Both the position numbers and the translations under genes were made by a program. Below, piece after piece: positions 34,644-42,863 of a stretch of DNA of 64,000 bases. The notes beneath the pieces are model-generated. The model made no database searches, was not told the origin of the DNA, and worked only from the letters and a program-made list of their open reading frames with translations. Position 1 is the first letter of the stretch, and every line of letters starts with the position of its first letter. This DNA comes from Azospirillum sp. TSH100 (GTDB lineage Bacteria > Pseudomonadota > Alphaproteobacteria > Azospirillales > Azospirillaceae): assembly GCF_004923295.1 (NCBI RefSeq), contig NZ_CP039637.1, positions 1 to 64,000 on the forward strand, read 5' to 3'.

Positions 34644-35464
34644 ACACGCTCCTGATCATCGCCGGCAAGGAACTGCGCGAGGCGACCCGCAACCGCTGGG
34701 TCGTCGCCACCACCCTGCTGATGGCCGCGCTGGCCCTGACGCTCAGCTTCCTCGGATCCGTCCCCACCGGCACGGTCGGCGTCGGGCCGGTCGAGGTCAC
34801 CATCGTCAGCCTGTCGAGCCTGACCATCTTCCTCCTGCCGCTGATCGCCTTGCTGCTGTCCTTCGACGCGGTGGTGGGGGAGATCGACCGCGGCACCATG
34901 ACCCTGCTGCTGTCCTACCCGGTGGCCCGCTGGCAGTTGCTGCTCGGCAAGTTCCTCGGCCATGCCGCGGTGATCGCGCTGGCGACCGTGGTCGGCTACG
35001 GCGCCGCCGGGGTGGCGCTCGCCATGGGCAACGGCGCCATCGGCCCGGAGAGCTGGCGCGCCTTCGCCTCGATGATCGGGTCCAGCGTGATGCTGGGCGC
35101 CGCCTTCACAGCGCTCGGCTATCTCGCCTCCACCATCGTCCGCGACCGCGGCACGGCGGCCGGCATCGCGGTGGCGGTCTGGCTCTGCTTCGTCCTGCTT
35201 TACGACATGGCCTTGCTCGGCATTCTCGCCAGCGGCAGCGGCCTGGGGGTGGAGACGCTGAACTGGCTGCTGCTCGCCAACCCTGCCGACGCCTACCGCC
35301 TGTTCAACCTGACCGGCTTCAAGGGCGTCAGCAGCTTCGCCGGCACCGCCGGGCTTGCCGCCCATGTCCAGCTGTCGGTCCCGCTGCTGCTGGCGGTGAT
35401 GGCGGCCTGGATCGCCGCCCCGCTGGCGCTGGCCGCCGCCCTCTTTTCGAGGAAGCAGATCTGA
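34640..35464 (+). CDS. nosY: NosY ABC permease
   Basis: Inner-membrane permease of 274 residues with six hydrophobic helices (about 20-40, 55-75, 100-125, 140-160, 175-195, 245-268). An EFDAVVGEIDRGTMTLLLSYP-type segment after helix 2 (here LSFDAVVGEIDRGTMTLLLS) is characteristic of ABC-2 NosY proteins. Partner of NosF and NosD. Its stop shares one base with the nosL start. Confidence 0.92.
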   Translation: MNTLLIIAGKELREATRNRWVVATTLLMAALALTLSFLGSVPTGTVGVGPVEVTIVSLSSLTIFLLPLIALLLSFDAVVGEIDRGTMTLLLSYPVARWQLLLGKFLGHAAVIALATVVGYGAAGVALAMGNGAIGPESWRAFASMIGSSVMLGAAFTALGYLASTIVRDRGTAAGIAVAVWLCFVLLYDMALLGILASGSGLGVETLNWLLLANPADAYRLFNLTGFKGVSSFAGTAGLAAHVQLSVPLLLAVMAAWIAAPLALAAALFSRKQI

Positions 35465-36006
35465 TGCGCACCCTTCCCATCCTGCGGACCGCCCTTCTCG
35501 CCGCCGCCCTCCTGGCACCACTCTCCGCCTGCAAGCAGGAGAAGGCGGAGGTCGCCCCGCCGCCGCCGGTCGCCCTGACCGCCGACGCCATCGGCCATTA
35601 TTGCGGCATGAATTTGGCCGACCATCCCGGTCCCAAGGGCCAGATCCTGGTGAAGGGGGCGGAGCGGCCGATCTGGCTGTCCTCCGTCCGCGACACCTTC
35701 GCCTTCACCATGCTGCCGGAGGAGCCGAAGGAGATCCGCGCCATCTACGTCACCGACATGGCCAAGGCCAAGAATCCGACCGCCCCCGACACGACGGTCT
35801 GGGTCGAGGCGCGACAGGCGTGGTACGTGCTGGGCAGCAAGCTTCGCGGCGGCATGGGCGAGGCGGAGCCCTATCCCTTCTCCGACAAGACCGCCGCCGA
35901 GCGTTTCGCCCAGGCCAACGGCGGCACGATCCAGCGCTTCGCCGACGTGCATGAGGACCAGATCCTCACCCCGCCCGCCGCCAGCGTCGCCGAGGGAGAG
36001 CAGTGA
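35464..36006 (+). CDS. nosL: NosL copper-binding lipoprotein
   Basis: Outer- or inner-membrane-anchored periplasmic lipoprotein of 180 residues. Signal peptide with lipobox LSAC (Cys23). The NosL fold is recognisable by YCGMNLADHPGPKGQILVKG and, near 95, AIYVTDMAKAKNP. It supplies Cu(I) to the NosDFY/NosZ system. One-base overlap with nosY and overlap with the following apbE-type gene. Confidence 0.92.
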   Translation: MRTLPILRTALLAAALLAPLSACKQEKAEVAPPPPVALTADAIGHYCGMNLADHPGPKGQILVKGAERPIWLSSVRDTFAFTMLPEEPKEIRAIYVTDMAKAKNPTAPDTTVWVEARQAWYVLGSKLRGGMGEAEPYPFSDKTAAERFAQANGGTIQRFADVHEDQILTPPAASVAEGEQ

Positions 36007-37028
36007 TGTCCCCGAGCCTCACCCGTCCCCTGGCCAGACGCCGCTTCCTCGCCATCGGCGCCGTCGCCGCCGGCCTGTCGCTTCTGCCGCACCGCCTGCT
36101 GCGCGCGGAGGGCATTTCCAGGGGTGTTCCCGTCCGCACCTGGCGCGGCGTGGCACTCGGCGCCGATGCCAGCCTGAGCATCGCCCACCCCGACGCGGCG
36201 GAAGCGGACCGCCTGATCGCCCTCAGTCTGGAAGAGGTCGCAAGGCTGGAGCGGGTCTTCAGCCTTTACCGCGGCGACTCTGCGTTGCGCCGCCTGAACC
36301 GTGACGGCCGGCTGGACGATCCGCCCGCCGATCTCGTCCGCCTGTTGTCGGAAGCCACCGCCTTCGGCCGCGGCAGCGGCGGTGCCTTCGACCCCACGGT
36401 GCAGCCGCTGTGGCAGCTCTATGCCGGCCATTTCGAGCACTCGAACGCCGACCCCGCCGGCCCGCCGGAGAATGCCGTCCGCGCCGCCCGCGCGCTGGTC
36501 GATGCCCGCGCCCTGCGGGTGGAGCCCGACCGCATCGCCTTCGCCATCAAGGGCATGGCCGTGACGCTGAACGGCATCGCCCAGGGCTACATCACCGACC
36601 GCGTGACCGAGCGTCTGAAGGCCGAGGGTATCGGCAACGTGCTGGTCGACATGGGCGAGCTGCGCACGCTCGGTCATCACCCGTCGGGCCGCCCCTGGAC
36701 CGTCGGCCTTGCCGATCCCACGGATCCCGAGAAGACAACGGGCACCATTGAGCTTACCGGCGGCGCGATGGCGACGTCGGGCGGCTACGGCACCCGCTTC
36801 GACGCCGCCGGCCGCTTCACCCACCTGTTCGACCCCGCGAGCGGCGCCTGCGCCGCCCACTGGCTGGCGGTGACGGTCCAGGCCGCCGACGCAACCACGG
36901 CCGACGCCCTGTCCACCGCCCTGTCGGTGGTGCCGGCCGACCGCGCGGCGGCCATCCTGGCCGCATATCCCGGCGTCACCGCCCGCTTCACCCACCCCGA
37001 CGGCCGCGTCCTGCGGCTGCCCGCCTGA
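36006..37028 (+). CDS. nosX: NosX/ApbE-type FMN transferase
   Basis: Periplasmic flavin transferase of 340 residues that attaches FMN covalently to Thr of NosR. The N-terminus has a twin-arginine signal (ARRRFLAIGAVAAGLSLL). ApbE motifs follow: LGADASLSIAHPD, EVARLERVFSLY, VQPLWQLY, GMAVTLNGIAQGYITDRV, LVDMGELRTLG, and TSGGYGTRF with HLFDPASG. ATG 36006 is used; GTG 36003 directly before it is an alternative. Confidence 0.92.
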   Translation: MSPSLTRPLARRRFLAIGAVAAGLSLLPHRLLRAEGISRGVPVRTWRGVALGADASLSIAHPDAAEADRLIALSLEEVARLERVFSLYRGDSALRRLNRDGRLDDPPADLVRLLSEATAFGRGSGGAFDPTVQPLWQLYAGHFEHSNADPAGPPENAVRAARALVDARALRVEPDRIAFAIKGMAVTLNGIAQGYITDRVTERLKAEGIGNVLVDMGELRTLGHHPSGRPWTVGLADPTDPEKTTGTIELTGGAMATSGGYGTRFDAAGRFTHLFDPASGACAAHWLAVTVQAADATTADALSTALSVVPADRAAAILAAYPGVTARFTHPDGRVLRLPA

Positions 37029-37045
37029 GAGAACGGATCATCGTC

Positions 37046-37228
37046 ATGGGAAGCTTCAGCCTGTTCCACTGGGCCATCGTCCTGCTGGCCGTCCTGCTGC
37101 TGTTCGGTGCCGGCAAGCTGCCGTCCGTCATGGGCGACTTCGCCAAAGGCATCAAGAGCTTCAAGGCCGGCCTGAAGGACGGGGACGCCGCGGTGACAAT
37201 CCCCTCTCCCCCCCGGGGAGAGGGGTAA
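37046..37228 (+). CDS. TatA/E-like twin-arginine translocase component in the nos cluster
   Basis: Protein of 60 residues with one short membrane helix (about 8-24), the FGAGKLPSVMGDFAKGIKSFK hinge and amphipathic helix of TatA/TatE proteins, and an unusually short tail. The last eight residues (PSPPRGEG) and the stop come from the palindromic repeat at 37201-37225, so the original C-terminus was probably replaced. Its place at the end of a cluster with Tat-exported NosZ and NosX suggests a dedicated export pore subunit. Confidence 0.85.
   Translation: MGSFSLFHWAIVLLAVLLLFGAGKLPSVMGDFAKGIKSFKAGLKDGDAAVTIPSPPRGEG
37201..37225. repeat. GC-rich palindrome at the tatA-like 3' end (also terminator-like)
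   Basis: An exact palindrome with arms CCCCTCTCCCC and GGGGAGAGGGG around CCC, of the same type as the nosZ-nosD element. It lies between convergent tatA-like and znuA genes and could act as a bidirectional transcription stop; no clear U-tract. Confidence 0.75.
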
Positions 37229-37239
37229 TCCCCCCGCCC

Positions 37240-38169
37240 TTATGACGCGGGCGCCAGCGCCTTGGCGAACTGCTGGAGGTTCTGGCGCATCATGTCGACA
37301 TAGGTCGCGGCCGGCCCATCGGCCGCCGACAGCGCGTCGGAATAGACCCGGCCGCCGATGCGGGCACCGGTCTCGCGCGAGATCTGCTCCAGCAGGCGCG
37401 GGTCGGCGATGTTCTCGACGAAGACCGCCTTGATCTTCTCCTTCTTGATCTGGCGGATCATCTTGGCGATGTCGCCGGCCGACGCCTCCGCCTCGGTCGA
37501 CATGCCGACCGGCGCCAGGAAGGTCACGCCATAGGTCTTGCCGTAATAGCCGAAGGCGTCGTGCGAAGTGACGATCTTGCGGTCCTTGCGCGGGATCGGC
37601 TTCAGCGTCGCCTTGATCTCGGCCTCGACCGCGTCGAGCTTGGCCTCATAGGCGTCATGGTTGGCGCGCAGCACGGCGGCCTTGTCCGGAGCGGCGGCGA
37701 CCAGGCCCTTCAGGATGTTGTCCGCATAGATCTTGGCATTCGCGACCGACTGCCAGGCATGCGGGTCGTAGACGCCGTGGCCGTGTTCATGGGCATGCTC
37801 GTCATGCCCGTGCCCGTCATGCTCCTCCTCGCCGGCGATCGGCTTGACGCCGGTGCTGGTGACGGTGACCGGTCCCTTGTAGCCGGACGCCTTGACCAGC
37901 CGCTCGATCCAGCCTTCCATCCCCAGCCCGTTGACGACGACGAGGTCGGCGGCGCCCAGCGCGCGGGCGTCGGCCGGGGTCGGCTCATAGACATGGGCGT
38001 CGCCGTCCGGGCCGACCAGGGTCGTCACCGCGACCTCGTCGCCGCCGATCTGGCGGACCATGTCGCCGAGGATGGTGAAGGTGGCGACCACCTTCACCGG
38101 CGCGGCCAGGGCGGGCAGCGCGAACAACGCCAGCGCCGCCGTCACGGAGACGGCGAAAATGCGTTTCAT
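37240..38169 (-). CDS. znuA: ZnuA-type zinc ABC transporter substrate-binding protein
   Basis: Periplasmic zinc-binding protein of 309 residues with a Sec signal (1-22, ending PALA-A). The His/Asp/Glu-rich loop between about residues 113 and 135 (repeated HGHDEHAHEHGHG) marks zinc rather than manganese proteins. Conserved metal histidines are seen in GDAHVYEPTP, DPHAW and TSHDAFGYY, with an acidic ligand near the C-terminus. It lies 45 bp downstream of the permease gene and belongs to the Zur-controlled unit. Confidence 0.92.
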   Translation of the reverse strand: MKRIFAVSVTAALALFALPALAAPVKVVATFTILGDMVRQIGGDEVAVTTLVGPDGDAHVYEPTPADARALGAADLVVVNGLGMEGWIERLVKASGYKGPVTVTSTGVKPIAGEEEHDGHGHDEHAHEHGHGVYDPHAWQSVANAKIYADNILKGLVAAAPDKAAVLRANHDAYEAKLDAVEAEIKATLKPIPRKDRKIVTSHDAFGYYGKTYGVTFLAPVGMSTEAEASAGDIAKMIRQIKKEKIKAVFVENIADPRLLEQISRETGARIGGRVYSDALSAADGPAATYVDMMRQNLQQFAKALAPAS

Positions 38170-38214
38170 CGGGGATTCTCCTTGGAACGATGAAGAAGAG
38201 GGGAGGGGGGAGGC

Positions 38215-39099
38215 TCAGGCTTCCAGATGGCGGCCGGGGAACCAACGCGTCCGCAGGCTGCCGACCGGCCCCAGCGCCAGCGACAGCAGGTAGCCGGCCC
38301 CGGCCACCAGCACGATGGACGGCCCTGACGGCAGGTTGAGGTGGAAGGACAGCAGCAGCCCGCCGACGCCCGACGCGAAGGCGAGCGCCATCGCGGTCAG
38401 CGCCAGCGAGGCGATCCCTTCCGCCCAGAAGCGGGCCCCGGCGGCCGGCAGCATCATCAGCCCGACCGCCATCAGCGTGCCCAGCGCCTGGAAGCCGCCG
38501 ACGAGGTTGAGGACGACCAGCACCAGGAAGACGAGGTGGCACAGCGCCCCCAGCCGGCCGCGCGATCCGCCGACCGCCCGCAGGAAGCCGGGATCGAAGC
38601 ATTCGACGACCAGCGGGCGGTAGAGCAGGGCCAGGACCAGCAGCGTGACGCTGGCGATGCCGGCGACCAGCAGCAGGCCGGAATCGTCCACCGCCAGGAT
38701 GGTGCCGAACAGCACATGCATCAGATCGATGTTGCTGCCGCGCAGCGAGACGATCAGCACCCCGCCGGCCAGCGAGATCAGGTAGAAGGCGGCGAAGCTG
38801 GCATCCTCGCGCAGCGCCGTCACCCGCGACACCAGCCCGGCGAGCAGCGCCACCGCCAGCCCGGCGAGAAAGCCGCCGATCCCCATCGCCCACAGGGACA
38901 GGCCGGCGGCGAGAAAGCCGAGTGCCGCACCGGGCAGCACGGCATGGGACATGGCGTCGCCCATCAGGCTCATCCGCCGCAGCACCAGCAGGACGCCGAC
39001 CGGACCACAGCCCAGCGACAGGGCGAGGCAGGCGGCGAGCGCCCGGCGCATGAAGGCGAACTCCAGAAAGGGGTCCACCGCGAACTCATAAAGGGTCAT
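38215..39099 (-). CDS. znuB: ZnuB-type zinc ABC transporter permease
   Basis: Inner-membrane permease of 294 residues with about eight hydrophobic helices, of the ABC-3 zinc/manganese family. Conserved segments include VLRRMSLMGDAMSHAVLPG near residue 40 and the GTLMAVGLMMLPAAGARFW block. The start at 39099 overlaps the ATPase stop by ATGA. Confidence 0.92.
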   Translation of the reverse strand: MTLYEFAVDPFLEFAFMRRALAACLALSLGCGPVGVLLVLRRMSLMGDAMSHAVLPGAALGFLAAGLSLWAMGIGGFLAGLAVALLAGLVSRVTALREDASFAAFYLISLAGGVLIVSLRGSNIDLMHVLFGTILAVDDSGLLLVAGIASVTLLVLALLYRPLVVECFDPGFLRAVGGSRGRLGALCHLVFLVLVVLNLVGGFQALGTLMAVGLMMLPAAGARFWAEGIASLALTAMALAFASGVGGLLLSFHLNLPSGPSIVLVAGAGYLLSLALGPVGSLRTRWFPGRHLEA

Positions 39100-39881
39100 G
39101 ACGCAGGCCTCCGGCAGAGCCCGGCCTTGTCGTCCCAGGACTCCGCCATCGCACGGGCTCGGATCAGGTTGGCCGGAGCCAGGACATCGGCGGTGCGGCC
39201 CCAGGCGACCGGCTCGCGCGCCAGCAGAAGCGTGTCGGGAAAATGGCTGCGGACCTGCTCCAGATCGTGCAGGACGGCGACCACGGTGCGCCGCTCGCCA
39301 TGCCAGCGCCGCACGACGTCGAGCAGGTCGGCGGTCGTCTTGGCGTCGATGGCGGTGAAGGGCTCGTCGAGCAGGATCAGGCGGGCGTCCTGCAACAGCA
39401 TGCGGGCGAACAGCACCCGCTGGAACTGGCCGGCCGACAGCGCGGCGATCGGCCGCCGCTCGAAGCCGGACAGGCCGACCACCGCCAGCGCCTCCTCCGC
39501 CTGGTCCCGCAGCGCGCCGCCGATGGAGCGGAAAATCCCGACCCGCCGCCAGTGCCCGAGCAGCACGGTGTCGATCACGTCGATGGGAAAATCGCGCTCG
39601 ACCTCGGCCTGCTGCGGCAGATAGGCGATGTCGGCGGCGGTCAGGCCATGCAGCGTCACCCGGCCATCGAGCGGGCGCAGGGCGCCGACCATCGCCTTCA
39701 GCAGCGTGCTCTTGCCGGCGCCGTTCGGGCCGACCACCGCGGTCAGCGACCCGTCGCGGAAGCCGCCGCTCAGGTGATGGACCGCCGGATGGCGCCGGTA
39801 TCCCAGCGTCAGGTCGGTCAGCCGGACCAGCGGCTCCGCCGTCGCATCGGTGAAGGACAGGGTCACGCCGGGACTCGCCAT
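39096..39881 (-). CDS. znuC: ZnuC-type zinc ABC transporter ATPase
   Basis: ATPase of 261 residues of the metal ABC family. Walker A GPNGAGKST, signature LSAGQFQRVLFARML, Walker B LILLDEPFTAID and switch histidine VLHDLEQV, plus the family-typical YLPQQAEVERDFPI. ATG 39881 has a G-rich Shine-Dalgarno stretch; a GTG five codons earlier is possible. The start lies inside the end of the upstream micro-ORF, implying coupled translation. Confidence 0.9.
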   Translation of the reverse strand: MASPGVTLSFTDATAEPLVRLTDLTLGYRRHPAVHHLSGGFRDGSLTAVVGPNGAGKSTLLKAMVGALRPLDGRVTLHGLTAADIAYLPQQAEVERDFPIDVIDTVLLGHWRRVGIFRSIGGALRDQAEEALAVVGLSGFERRPIAALSAGQFQRVLFARMLLQDARLILLDEPFTAIDAKTTADLLDVVRRWHGERRTVVAVLHDLEQVRSHFPDTLLLAREPVAWGRTADVLAPANLIRARAMAESWDDKAGLCRRPAS

Positions 39882-40009
39882 TGCAGGGCCCCCCACTCAA
39901 GAGCCCAGCCGACCGTCAGCCAGAGCAGGGCGCACAGCAGGATCGCCACGGCGATCCGGCTTGCCGCCGAGGCCGCCAGGGGCGAGCGGAAGCGGTCAGT
40001 GTTCATCAT
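39863..40009 (-). CDS. 48-residue single-helix membrane micro-protein in the zinc operon
   Basis: A small frame starting MMNTDRFRSPLAAS and ending WGALQWRVPA. Residues about 18-36 (RIAVAILLCALLWLTVGWAL) form one strong membrane helix with a positively charged N-terminus, a plausible N-in topology. It overlaps the 3' end of the DUF1826 gene by 14 bp and the znuC start by 19 bp, so it fits exactly between them. No clear Shine-Dalgarno is seen; translation may be coupled. Function unknown; a ZnuB or ZnuA helper is a guess. Confidence 0.55.
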   Translation of the reverse strand: MMNTDRFRSPLAASAASRIAVAILLCALLWLTVGWALEWGALQWRVPA

Positions 40010-40694
40010 GGTCCAGGCAGAGCAGCAGACGGGGAGCGCGGGGCGGGGTTGCCGGCGGCGAGCGATGGACGAGTCCGCGCCCGCGGTTGCCGGGCCACCC
40101 CTCGCCCTTCAGCAGGGCGACGTCGCCGGCACGCAGGGATTGGACCCGGCCGGGATCGGACAGCACGGCCTCATTGTCGCCGCGGCCCAGCGCCGAGCGG
40201 GTCACCGCTCCGTCCGGCAGCCATTGGGTTCCGGCGCCGCGATAGGTGCAGAGGAGGCGAAGCCCGACATAATCGACATGGAAGAACCGGCAGCCGTCGC
40301 CGGACAGGCTGTCCAGCCGCAGCCGCAGCGCCGTGCAGCCGACGAGGTCGGCATAGAGCCGCACCAGACCGACGATGTCGGTCAGCAGCGGCCCCTCGAT
40401 CCGGCGCGGCGGCAGCGCCGCCAGCAGGTCGGCGGCGGCCTCGTCGGGCGAGGTCGCGAGATGGCAGGACAGGCCATGCGCCGCCGCCCACGCGCTCTGC
40501 GCCGAGACGCCGGCCGGGAGCGGCCGGCGCCAGACCGCCAGATTGATTTCGGGGCGGCGGATGACGGACAGCGCATCGGCCGTCCGGCATTCGGCGACAT
40601 GGGCCTGCCCGTCCAGGCTGGCGGACGGGCAGGGGGAGGCCCCGGCCGGAGATGGGACCGGGGATTGGGATTGGGATTGGGAGAGACTGGACAT
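39996..40694 (-). CDS. DUF1826 family protein, zinc-operon associated
   Basis: Protein of 232 residues. After a Ser/Gln/Pro-rich start (SLSQSQSQSPVPSP) it shows the DUF1826 pattern: INLAVWRRPLP, LRLRLDSLSGDGCRFFHVDYVGLRLLCTYRGAGTQWLPDGAV and LLKGEGWPGNRGRGLVHRSPP, the last blocks with His residues that could bind metal. DUF1826 genes are often found beside Zur-regulated zinc genes; the biochemical role is not known. First gene after the Zur-like box and overlapping the next micro-ORF. Confidence 0.85.
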   Translation of the reverse strand: MSSLSQSQSQSPVPSPAGASPCPSASLDGQAHVAECRTADALSVIRRPEINLAVWRRPLPAGVSAQSAWAAAHGLSCHLATSPDEAAADLLAALPPRRIEGPLLTDIVGLVRLYADLVGCTALRLRLDSLSGDGCRFFHVDYVGLRLLCTYRGAGTQWLPDGAVTRSALGRGDNEAVLSDPGRVQSLRAGDVALLKGEGWPGNRGRGLVHRSPPATPPRAPRLLLCLDHDEH

Positions 40695-40727
40695 GCGACC
40701 ACGGCGGAAGGAGGCGTCGCGTTAGTA

Positions 40728-40744
40728 ATGTTATATCATAACAT
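40728..40744. promoter_or_regulatory. Zur-like box
   Basis: ATGTTATATCATAACAT is a 7-bp inverted repeat around three bases, close to the proteobacterial Zur motif TGTTATAxTATAACA, within an AT-rich patch. It lies 34 bp upstream of the DUF1826 start codon, where a promoter is expected, so zinc-bound Zur would repress the whole DUF1826-znuCBA unit. Confidence 0.8.
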
Positions 40745-40860
40745 ATAATGCAAGCACGCTTTCACCCGGCGCTGCCGCAACGCGGCAAACCCCGTCCGAT
40801 CGGCATCGGGGCGGGGGACTTACGCGATCACCGGAATCCCATAGCGGGCGATCCCCTGGC

Positions 40861-40916
40861 ACGGGCGTTCCGCCCGTGCTGCCCCCTCACACAACCCTCT
40901 CCCCAGGGGGAGAGGG
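40861..40916. terminator. two hairpins after ubiV (second is the GC-rich repeat)
   Basis: ACGGGCG-TTC-CGCCCGT (40861-40877) is a 7-bp stem with a 3-nt loop. CCCTCTCCCC-A-GGGGGAGAGGG (40895-40916) belongs to the palindrome family seen near nosZ and tatA. Both lie just downstream of the minus-strand ubiV gene and could end ubiTUV transcription. The remaining sequence of the 216-bp gap to the Zur box shows nothing. Confidence 0.55.
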
Positions 40917-40960
40917 CTTATAGGCGCCCTTCTTGACCTGACTTCGGAATCCTGAAGCCC

Positions 40961-41857
40961 TCACGCCACCCGCAATGCCCCGGCGGTGTCGTGGTAGAAG
41001 CCATTGACCAGCGGCGCCGCGATCTGCCCGCCCAGTTCGGCGGCGACCTCCGCCCCGTCGCGCCGGCCGTCCAGCACCGCGCGGAACGCCTCGGCCACCC
41101 GCACCATGTCCATCGCCTGCGGCGACAGCCGGAAGCGGCTCACCCCCATCTCCAGCAGCGCCGGCATTTCCGCCGCCAGACACAGGCAGCCGTGCGACAT
41201 CGTCTGCGTGCCGTTGACGGTCAGGAAGGGCTGGCCGTCCATCGTCGTCACCGGCAGGCCGTCGGGGTCGTTGCCGCAGACGAACTGGCAGCCGTCCTTG
41301 TGCAGCCCATGGGCGCGGGCGTGATAGCAGCGGGCCGAGATGGCGAGCGGCGCCCGGCCCCAGACCTGCACCTCGGTCTCCACCCCCAGTTCGCGCCCGG
41401 CCTTGGCCAGCACCGCGACGGTCGCCGCCGGCAGCTCGGCCGGCAGCGACACCGCCACCGCCCCACGCCCGGCCATCCAGCCCAACGTCGCCTCGTTGTA
41501 GACGTTGATCGTCGGCCCGACCGCATGGGGCCGCCCGGCCAGCAGGGCCAGCGCCCCCATGTCGTTCGCTTCCACAAGCCCGGCGTCCGACTCCACCAGA
41601 TCGCGCATCGCCGACCGTTCGCGGTCGCTGCCGACCAGGATCGGGCTGGCGAGCCACACCGTCTTGCCGGCGGCGCTCAGCCGTTCGATCACCTCGCCCA
41701 TCGCCTCGGCGAAGAAGGGCGCCCGCTTGAAGCAGACGATCTCGCCGACGATCACGGTGTCCACCGGCGCCTCGTCGGCGATGCGGGCGTAGAAGTCGCG
41801 CCAGCGGTCGACCGGCCAGTTGAACAGCACCGGCCCCAGAGTGAGTGACGCAGTCAT
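40961..41857 (-). CDS. ubiV: UbiV, oxygen-independent ubiquinone hydroxylation protein
   Basis: U32-peptidase-like iron-sulfur protein of 298 residues. With UbiU it hydroxylates ubiquinone precursors without O2, using prephenate as oxygen donor (family knowledge). Four 4Fe-4S cysteines are visible, C42 (EIVCFKR), C177 (ARCYHAR), C190 and C194 (GCQFVCGND), the same order and spacing as in known UbiV. The start at 41857 has AGGGA just upstream. Last gene of the ubiTUV operon, 13 bp after ubiU. Confidence 0.95.
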   Translation of the reverse strand: MTASLTLGPVLFNWPVDRWRDFYARIADEAPVDTVIVGEIVCFKRAPFFAEAMGEVIERLSAAGKTVWLASPILVGSDRERSAMRDLVESDAGLVEANDMGALALLAGRPHAVGPTINVYNEATLGWMAGRGAVAVSLPAELPAATVAVLAKAGRELGVETEVQVWGRAPLAISARCYHARAHGLHKDGCQFVCGNDPDGLPVTTMDGQPFLTVNGTQTMSHGCLCLAAEMPALLEMGVSRFRLSPQAMDMVRVAEAFRAVLDGRRDGAEVAAELGGQIAAPLVNGFYHDTAGALRVA

Positions 41858-41870
41858 TCCCTGAAACTCC

Positions 41871-42857
41871 TTACCGCCATCCGCGGGTATAGGCGCCGGT
41901 GGTCTGGGTTCCGCCCTCGACCATCGCCTGCAAATCGATGTGCGGCACCGGCCGGCCGGCGGCGAAGCTTTCCAGCGCCTCGCGATAGGCGCGGACCACC
42001 GCGGCGATATAGGCCTTGCCACGCTGCCGCCCCTCGATCTTCAACGCCCGCACGCCGGCCGCCTTCAGTTCGGGCAGCAGATCCATGGCGTTGAGGCTGG
42101 TCGGTTCCTCGAACAGGTAGGCCGGCCCGTCACCGGCAACGAAGCGGCCCTTGCACAGCGTCGGATAGCCGGCCTGCTCGCCCTCGCCGAACACGTTGAT
42201 GGTGAAGCCCCCCAGCGTCGAGGCCAGCGCCCCGCCGCGCTGCTCGTAGCGGACATGGTTGGCCGGCGAACAGACACCCTGCTTGTTGGGTGACAGGCCG
42301 GTGGCGTAGGAGGACAGCGAACAGCGTCCCTCCGCCATCGGGCAGAGGCCGCCGAAGACGAACACCTCGGTCTCGATGTCGATCTCGGCATTCAGCTTGG
42401 CGATTTCCGGCACCGTCAGCACGCGCGGCAGCACCACCCGCCGCACGCCGAAGGCATCGCGGTAGAGCCGGATCGCCTCGACATTGGCGGCCGAGGCCTG
42501 GACCGACAGATGCAGCCGCAGGTCGGGATGGCGCTTGGCGGCATAGGCCAGCAGCCCCGGATCGGCCAGGATGACCGCATCGACCTTCAGCCGCGCCGCA
42601 TCGTCCACCGCCTTCTGCCAGGGCCCGAGATTGCCCGCCTGCGGATAGGTGTTGATGGCGACATAGACCTCGACACGGCGCGCATGGGCGTAATCCACCG
42701 CGTCTGCGACGTCCTGGCGGGTGAAGTTCAGCCCGGGAAAGTTGCGGGCGTTGGTCTCGTCACGGAAGCCGAGATAGACGGCGTCGGCCCCGGCGTCGAC
42801 GGCGGCGCGCAAGGCGGCCGGCGTCCCCGCCGGGCAGATCAGCTCGAAATTGTCCAT
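41871..42857 (-). CDS. ubiU: UbiU, oxygen-independent ubiquinone hydroxylation protein
   Basis: U32-family protein of 328 residues, partner of UbiV. It starts with the family hallmark ELICPAGTPAALRAAVDAGADAVYLG. The 4Fe-4S cysteines are C172, C179, C196 and C235 (GGLCPMAEGRCS, GVCSPANH, TLCKGRF), with spacings 7, 17 and 39 as in known UbiU. It lies 6 bp after ubiT. Confidence 0.95.
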   Translation of the reverse strand: MDNFELICPAGTPAALRAAVDAGADAVYLGFRDETNARNFPGLNFTRQDVADAVDYAHARRVEVYVAINTYPQAGNLGPWQKAVDDAARLKVDAVILADPGLLAYAAKRHPDLRLHLSVQASAANVEAIRLYRDAFGVRRVVLPRVLTVPEIAKLNAEIDIETEVFVFGGLCPMAEGRCSLSSYATGLSPNKQGVCSPANHVRYEQRGGALASTLGGFTINVFGEGEQAGYPTLCKGRFVAGDGPAYLFEEPTSLNAMDLLPELKAAGVRALKIEGRQRGKAYIAAVVRAYREALESFAAGRPVPHIDLQAMVEGGTQTTGAYTRGWR

Positions 42858-42863
42858 GGTTCC

